Positions 4,918-9,070 of a stretch of DNA of 9,070 nt are shown here, one piece after another (positions within the stretch are counted from its first letter, which is position 1; each line of letters begins with the position of its first letter). The stretch is from Bacteroidales bacterium. Its GTDB lineage: Bacteria; Bacteroidota; Bacteroidia; Bacteroidales; WCHB1-69. The translations under genes and the position numbers were made by a program. The stretch lies in NCBI GenBank assembly GCA_017394765.1, contig JAFPXF010000070.1:1-9070 (forward strand). The letters are read 5' to 3'. The notes beneath the pieces are model-generated. The model saw only the letters and a list, made by a program, of their open reading frames with translations, did not search any database and had not been told where the DNA came from.

Positions 4918-5712
4918 TTATTTCTTTCCTTTTAAAATGGCTGACCCGATCAAGGTCATCCATTTGGCCTCCCACGGGGACATGAACATGCCGTGGGTGG
5001 TGTCAATAAGCTCCACCTCCTCATAGCCCATTTCCTTCAATCGTTGCACAAAGGCACGCATATCGCCGTACATCATGCGCGAGAAGACGTCGTGGATGGC
5101 GAAGGTGCCGCCTTTCTTCAGCACGCGCAGTGTTTCCAGCAAAATGGACTGTCGGTCGCGGCTGGGGATGTTGTGATAGACATAGTTGCTGGTCACCGCG
5201 TCGAAAGTCTCGTCCGGGAAATCCAGTTTCAGCGCATTGCCTTTGGCGAAAGAAGTGCGGTCGTCCACCCCTTCGGCCTTTGCGTTTTCCTCGCAAAGCG
5301 TCTGGTTGTAGGAGGCGTATTCCACGCCCCATCTGTCGATGCCGACCATTCTGGCTTGTGGGTTGCGCTTGGCGACGGCGATTGTCAACGCACCGCTGCC
5401 GCAACCCACATCGAGACCTTTGCCGCCCTCTGGAAGGATGACATACTGCGAAAGACCTTCGATGATCTGTTTCGACATCTGCCGTTTCCCGTCGTATGAG
5501 AAAGCCCTGTGCAACAGCCACATCCACAACGCAATCAATGCCAATGCTATGGCGAGCACGAGGAAGACGATTTTCAGGATGGTCTTTAAAGTGCCGGCGG
5601 CGAGCAGGCCGCTCACGCCAAAGACGAGGAACAAAACAAGGCTGGCCACGGCCCCGCCCAAAGTTCCTAAAATCATACCTTTCGGAATCCAGTTTTTGTA
5701 ATTTGGTTTCAT
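4918..5712 (-). CDS. Membrane-anchored class I SAM-dependent methyltransferase
   Basis: From the ATG at 5712 (MKPNYKNWIPKGM) the protein has 264 residues. The frame extends back to an ATG at 5808, but the likely promoter lies between, so that start is rejected. Two membrane helices occupy about 13-35 and 43-67, followed by a basic stretch, so the catalytic domain is expected in the cytoplasm. The SAM motif I GLDVGCGSG is at 99-107, the acidic loop GIDRWG at 124-129, the FDAVTSNYVYHNIP segment at 170-183 and VLKKGG at 197-202. The helices suggest a membrane-embedded substrate such as a lipid, quinone or hydrophobic peptide, but that is inference. The soluble methyltransferase follows after 11 bases, so the two are co-transcribed and may act on the same compound. 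Confidence 0.9.
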   Translation of the reverse strand: MKPNYKNWIPKGMILGTLGGAVASLVLFLVFGVSGLLAAGTLKTILKIVFLVLAIALALIALWMWLLHRAFSYDGKRQMSKQIIEGLSQYVILPEGGKGLDVGCGSGALTIAVAKRNPQARMVGIDRWGVEYASYNQTLCEENAKAEGVDDRTSFAKGNALKLDFPDETFDAVTSNYVYHNIPSRDRQSILLETLRVLKKGGTFAIHDVFSRMMYGDMRAFVQRLKEMGYEEVELIDTTHGMFMSPWEAKWMTLIGSAILKGKK

Positions 5713-5739
5713 AATCTGTCCATTTGATTTTTCCGACGG

Positions 5740-5767
5740 CAAAAATCCGATTTCCTGAGCGTGACAA
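5740..5767 (-). promoter_or_regulatory. Promoter of the methyltransferase operon
   Basis: On the minus strand, ATTG (reading from 5768) is followed after 17 bases by GATTTTTG (5747-5740), one mismatch in each box. Transcription would begin near 5733, about 20 bases before the ATG at 5712. It supports that start over the longer frame. The rest of the gap 5768-5928 shows nothing firm. Confidence 0.55.
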
Positions 5768-5928
5768 TATCCCAATAAGTGGCTATTTTCAGGAGAGGGA
5801 TTCATCAAAGCGCATTATCTGTTTTTGAGTTATCTTAAATCTATTGTCAAAGATGATTAACAAAACATCTCATCAAGGTACAGTATACGATATTTCGGAC
5901 ATAGCCAAAAGTGAGTAACATTTCTTCG

Positions 5929-5952
5929 AAACTCCTATAAACAGGGGAGTTT
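5929..5952. promoter_or_regulatory. Inverted repeat overlapping the -33 box of the T9SS gene
   Basis: AAACTCC (5929-5935) and GGAGTTT (5946-5952) are perfect complements across 10 bases. The right arm runs into the TTTG of the promoter at 5950, so a bound repressor or activator could control it. It has no T-run and is unlikely to be a terminator. Confidence 0.4.
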
Positions 5953-5978
5953 GAGCGGGTGGACAAATAGTACTTTTG
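5950..5978 (+). promoter_or_regulatory. Consensus promoter of the T9SS cargo gene
   Basis: TTTG (5950-5953), 17 bases, then TACTTTTG (5971-5978) followed by C: both boxes match the Bacteroidota consensus exactly. The predicted start is near 5985, leaving a short leader of about 30 bases before the ATG at 6014. Confidence 0.85.
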
Positions 5979-6013
5979 CCGTGCAAAAATGAAATAACAT
6001 TATTATCAGAAAT

Positions 6014-8545
6014 ATGGCAAAAAAATTATCTATTCAAAAAATCCTGTTTTTGACGGCGTTTGTGCTGTCATTCTTCGCGCTACGCGCACAACCAACCAGC
6101 TCCGACACCATCGGCAGTGGCACCACAACATCCATCCATTCGGCATTGCCGGGCGCTTACGGCTACCACTTGTCGGCCGCGCTGTATCTCGGCAATGAAA
6201 TCAACCATTCGGCTGGGGACATCGAATCGCTTTCCTACCACATCACCTACGGCAATTATCCGATAAACGACGGTGACAAACGAGTTAAGATCTACTTGTT
6301 GGAGACTTCCGATCCGTCCATCGATTTGTCACAGACATGGGGCTCCCTGGTGAGCGCCGCCACACTGGTGTATGACTCCCTCGGCTGCGACATCCAGTGG
6401 GACGACTACTGGAAAGAGTTTGTCTTTACACAGCCTTTCTCTTACGGCGGCGGCAACTTGATTGTCTTGGTGGAAGGTGAAGCCTGCGACCCCTATCCTG
6501 GCATGGGCGATTGTGAGACAGAGATTTACGTCAACAATGGGACAGTCAACAATTGCTGGAACCGGGTGCAGGACGGAACACAGATCTCCTTCACTATGGT
6601 GATGGATTCCATTCCCGAAGGGACCCACGGCAACCATTACGACCGTCCGAACATTTTCTTTTCTTTCAATTCCGGCGCACCGGTCACTCCGGACACCAAC
6701 TGCGTGCTGACCCTTCCGATGCTGGAAGATTTCGAGGGCTATTCCGGCGATTTCTCCTCTATCCCCACCTGCTGGACAAAGATCTCGCAGGAGTACAACC
6801 AAGCTTACGGCAGCTACTATCCCGTCATCAACGGCGGCAGCGCGAGCGACCCCAACCAATCGATGATGTTCATGCTGATGGACACCTACTCGTCGTTCCT
6901 CGTTCTGCCCGCCTTGGACAGCGTCTGGTCGATGCAGAACATCTCGATGTCGTTCAATTTCAAGTCCGCCCAGCAGAACATCACGCGCATGGTGGTGGGC
7001 GTGATGTCGGATCCATCCGACACGCTGACCTTTGTGCCGGTGGATACCGTGTGGCGCGAAGGCAGTGTCAGCGGCTGGGAGCCCAAGGAGATCAACTTTG
7101 CCACCTACGCCGACTCGGGCCGTCACATCGCCTTCTGGTTCAGCAAGGCCAACTCCACCCATATTTTCCCGAGCTGTTTCATCGACAACGTGGCCGTGTT
7201 TGAGACTCCCGACTGCACGCCGCCCGTTCAGATTTCCGCCGGCGTGGACAGTCTCGATGCCACCATCTCTTGGACTTATACGAACAATGCCTACGGCGCC
7301 AGAGTTTACTACAAGACCTCTGTTGATTCCCAGTTCGACTCCGTTGAAGTTTATACGGACAACTATTACTTACTGCCAAATCTACCTTACAATACTGTTT
7401 ATCAATATTATATCATCACCCTTTGTGATGGCGGCGGCGAATCGGCGCCCTCGCAGGTTTTCACCTTTTCAACGCCTTGCGAGACGGTCACGCAATTCCC
7501 GTGGACCGACAGTTTCGAAAACGGACTGGGTTGCTGGTCGTTAGATGCCTCTTCGGCCGGACAGGATTGGCAGGTGGTTGCCACCGGCAGCTATCCGACC
7601 TGTGCGCCATACTCCGGAAACGCCATGATGAAATATAACTGTTGGAACTTCCCATCGGGCAGCTGGGGCACGATGACCTCCCCCGCTCTGGCCATCCCGC
7701 AAGACATGACCCTCTCGTTTGCCTACTTCAAGCAGGACATCTATCAGGCAAATGACAAAATCGAGGTTTATGTCAACACCTCGGCAGACACGGCCAATGC
7801 GACACTTCTGACCACCGTTTTCGGATACGACCCTTCTTTGAGCGGCTGGGACACCGTTTCCGTGACCGTCCCCGTGCAGAATGAGGCGGTGTATCTGATT
7901 TTCAAGGCCACCTCCGACTACGGATACAACCTTTTCATGGACAACGTGACAGTGGATTTCTACACGCCGGAGGACACCACGGTGGTGGTCGATACCGTTT
8001 ATGTCGTTCTGGACGAGAGCATTTGCGACGGCGAGAGCTTTGATTTCGGCGATGGCAACTACACCACAGCCGGCAGCTACACGTACACATCCAACGACAC
8101 CGTTTACACGCTGACCCTGACGGTGAACCCGACGTACAACGTCACCATCAACGACAGCATCACGGCAGGGGAGACCTACACACAGTACGGTTTCAACGAA
8201 AGCGCGGCAGGCACTTACACGCAAAACCTGACCACGGTCAACGGTTGTGACAGCATCATCACGCTGAACCTGACAGTGTTGACCGGTGTGAATGAGTACA
8301 ACGGAATGGATTTCTCCGTCGCACCCAATCCCGCGCACGACTATGTGATAGTGTCAGTGAAAAATGCCAACGTGGAGATGGTGGTGGAGTTACTGGATAT
8401 TAGCGGGCGTGTTTTGAGAACGCAGCGGCTGGCGGCGGGAGAATCGATGCTGAGGCTGGAACGCGGCAACCTGCCGAACGGGATCTATATGCTGCGGATG
8501 ACCTCCCACGGCCAGAAGCAGACACGGAAGGTGATTTTCCGATAG
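6014..8545 (+). CDS. Multidomain cell-surface or secreted protein with T9SS type A sorting domain
   Basis: This 843-residue protein begins with a signal peptide (1-26, ending FALRAQ). Residues about 30-220 form a beta-rich region. Residues about 233-397 resemble a MAM/concanavalin-like jelly roll (LPMLEDFEGY...FIDNVAVFE). A fibronectin type III-like domain follows at about 400-487 (ATISWTYTNNAYGARVYYK...). A second jelly roll lies at about 494-650 (FPWTDSFENGLGCWSL...FMDNVTVDFY), apparently a diverged duplicate of the first. A Thr/Val-rich linker leads to two short Ig-like repeats (about 665-704 and 707-755, the second ending NGCDSIITLNLTV). The Por secretion-system C-terminal sorting domain is at about 765-843, with FSVAPNPAHDYV, ELLDISGRVL, LPNGIYMLRM and the basic end KVIFR. 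Export is by Sec, then the type IX system, which removes the tail. No catalytic residues are recognised, so adhesion or glycan binding is the best guess. Confidence 0.92.
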   Translation: MAKKLSIQKILFLTAFVLSFFALRAQPTSSDTIGSGTTTSIHSALPGAYGYHLSAALYLGNEINHSAGDIESLSYHITYGNYPINDGDKRVKIYLLETSDPSIDLSQTWGSLVSAATLVYDSLGCDIQWDDYWKEFVFTQPFSYGGGNLIVLVEGEACDPYPGMGDCETEIYVNNGTVNNCWNRVQDGTQISFTMVMDSIPEGTHGNHYDRPNIFFSFNSGAPVTPDTNCVLTLPMLEDFEGYSGDFSSIPTCWTKISQEYNQAYGSYYPVINGGSASDPNQSMMFMLMDTYSSFLVLPALDSVWSMQNISMSFNFKSAQQNITRMVVGVMSDPSDTLTFVPVDTVWREGSVSGWEPKEINFATYADSGRHIAFWFSKANSTHIFPSCFIDNVAVFETPDCTPPVQISAGVDSLDATISWTYTNNAYGARVYYKTSVDSQFDSVEVYTDNYYLLPNLPYNTVYQYYIITLCDGGGESAPSQVFTFSTPCETVTQFPWTDSFENGLGCWSLDASSAGQDWQVVATGSYPTCAPYSGNAMMKYNCWNFPSGSWGTMTSPALAIPQDMTLSFAYFKQDIYQANDKIEVYVNTSADTANATLLTTVFGYDPSLSGWDTVSVTVPVQNEAVYLIFKATSDYGYNLFMDNVTVDFYTPEDTTVVVDTVYVVLDESICDGESFDFGDGNYTTAGSYTYTSNDTVYTLTLTVNPTYNVTINDSITAGETYTQYGFNESAAGTYTQNLTTVNGCDSIITLNLTVLTGVNEYNGMDFSVAPNPAHDYVIVSVKNANVEMVVELLDISGRVLRTQRLAAGESMLRLERGNLPNGIYMLRMTSHGQKQTRKVIFR

Positions 8546-8584
8546 GCACTTCGTCAATGTAACGGACATTTCGTCCTTTGTCTT

Positions 8585-8624
8585 AATTCCGCGACCCAAG
8601 TTTTGATTTGAGTGGCGGAATTTT
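8585..8624 (+). terminator. Inverted repeat at the end of the T9SS gene, overlapping the next promoter
   Basis: AATTCCGC (8585-8592) pairs perfectly with GCGGAATT (8615-8622), and TTTT ends at 8624. The loop is long (22 bases) but its interior CCCAA/TTGAG can pair partly. It fits a terminator for the large gene. Its interior also contains the -33 TTTG (8607-8610) of the sirtuin promoter, so an operator is an equal possibility. Confidence 0.5.
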
Positions 8625-8635
8625 GTATATATTTG
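8607..8635 (+). promoter_or_regulatory. Consensus promoter of the sirtuin gene
   Basis: TTTG (8607-8610), 17 bases, then TATATTTG (8628-8635) followed by C: an exact match to both boxes. Transcription should start near 8642, about 12 bases before the ATG at 8654. Confidence 0.87.
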
Positions 8636-8653
8636 CAGCGTTTTTTTGAGATT

Positions 8654-9070
8654 ATGGAAATAGAGAAACTACGAAAAGCATTGCAATCCGCCGACGTTGT
8701 CGTCGTGGGTGCTGGCGCAGGCCTCTCCACCTCGGCGGGCTTCACCTATTCCGGCGAGCGCTTCGAGCAACACTTTGCCGACTTCATCGGGAAATACGGA
8801 TTCACCGATATGTACTCGGCGGGCTTCTATCCGTTTCCCTCCGAGGAGGAACATTGGGCCTACTGGAGCCGCCACATCTATTACAACCGCTACGTGCCCG
8901 CCCCGAAGCCCGTCTATGACAACCTGCTCAAACTGCTGAAAGACAAGGACTATTTCGTCATCACCACCAATGTTGATCACCAGTTCCAGAAAGCAGGATT
9001 TGACAAACAGCGGTTGTTCTACACGCAGGGCGACTACGGTCTGTTCCAATGCGCAAAGCCTTGTCACCAA
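8654..9070 (+). CDS. SirTM-type Sir2 family protein (NAD-dependent; partial, 3' end outside window)
   Basis: The frame from the ATG at 8654 stays open for 139 codons to the window edge. Residues 19-30 (GAGAGLSTSAGF) are the sirtuin NAD-binding loop. TTNVDHQFQKAGFD (104-117) corresponds to the TQN-D...AG motif, with Asn106 and Asp108. YTQGDYGLFQC (123-133) sits where ordinary sirtuins have the catalytic His of the HG motif; here it is Gln125. Cys133 and Cys137 begin the zinc site. This His-to-Gln change, together with the TYSGERF and FYPFPSEEEHWAYWSR segments, matches the class M sirtuins (SirTM), for which protein ADP-ribosylation rather than deacetylation has been described in Firmicutes. 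There such genes sit beside a macrodomain gene and lipoylation genes; none of these is upstream here, and the downstream side is not visible. The gene has its own consensus promoter, so it starts a transcription unit. Confidence 0.88.
   Translation, partial: MEIEKLRKALQSADVVVVGAGAGLSTSAGFTYSGERFEQHFADFIGKYGFTDMYSAGFYPFPSEEEHWAYWSRHIYYNRYVPAPKPVYDNLLKLLKDKDYFVITTNVDHQFQKAGFDKQRLFYTQGDYGLFQCAKPCHQ

Noticed and set aside
5021..5767. Second minus-strand frame overlapping the membrane-anchored methyltransferase
   Set aside because: Arg-rich out-of-frame product with no motifs; the methyltransferase frame explains this stretch.
5851..5874. AGATG/CATCT short inverted repeat in the gap between divergent genes
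   Set aside because: Five base pairs in AT-rich sequence with no promoter relation; likely chance.
5989..5997. ATG-AAA-TAA minimal upstream frame in the leader of the T9SS gene
   Set aside because: Two codons in an A-rich leader are expected by chance; nothing supports translation.
6329..7162. Long minus-strand frame opposite the T9SS gene
   Set aside because: Produced by the codon use of the plus-strand gene; rich in His, Gly and Val without motifs. The same applies to the minus-strand frame 7541-8338.
8564..8576. GGAC-ATTTC-GTCC stem after the T9SS gene
   Set aside because: Four base pairs are too weak for a terminator; the inverted repeat at 8585-8622 is the better candidate.

Overview
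The window looks like a member of the Bacteroidota, most likely order Bacteroidales. Four things point there: a large secreted protein ending in a type IX secretion (Por) sorting domain, several secreted or outer-membrane proteins with AQ-type signal cleavage sites, moderately GC-rich coding sequence separated by AT-rich gaps, and repeated promoters of the Bacteroidota primary sigma type (TTTG-N17-TAnnTTTG). The best examples of that promoter are at 5950-5978 and 8607-8635. No plasmid, phage, transposase, CRISPR or stable RNA gene is visible.

Left part (1-2039). The window opens in the wreck of a heavy-metal permease. A core permease segment runs in frame straight into a C-terminal heavy-metal-associated (HMA) domain, and that domain carries a one-base frameshift. 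A small beta-barrel outer-membrane protein follows on the minus strand (382-957). A 356-base gap then holds a tandem repeat and two adjoining perfect hairpins. Next is a classical short-chain dehydrogenase/reductase (1314-2039).

Middle part (2040-4268). A promoter drives a small secreted protein (2327-2728). It is followed by a translationally coupled pair of paralogous two-helix membrane proteins (2853-3290 and 3287-3742), ending in a strong terminator. I cannot assign these to a known function. After them come a coding-like orphan C-terminal fragment (3841-4020), then a promoter directly followed by two mutually exclusive stem-loops (4082-4127), and a 33-residue possible lipoprotein (4167-4268).

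Right part (4280-9070). Two SAM-dependent methyltransferases form a minus-strand operon (5712 to 4280); the upstream one is membrane-anchored by two helices. Divergent from it is an 843-residue multidomain T9SS cargo protein (6014-8545). The window ends inside a SirTM-type sirtuin (8654 onward) in which the usual catalytic histidine is glutamine.

There is no single coherent pathway. The region reads as ordinary chromosomal accessory sequence with at least two gene remnants, suggesting local deletion. The best candidates for something undescribed are the alternative-hairpin element at 4045-4135 and the secreted protein plus paired membrane proteins at 2327-3742.
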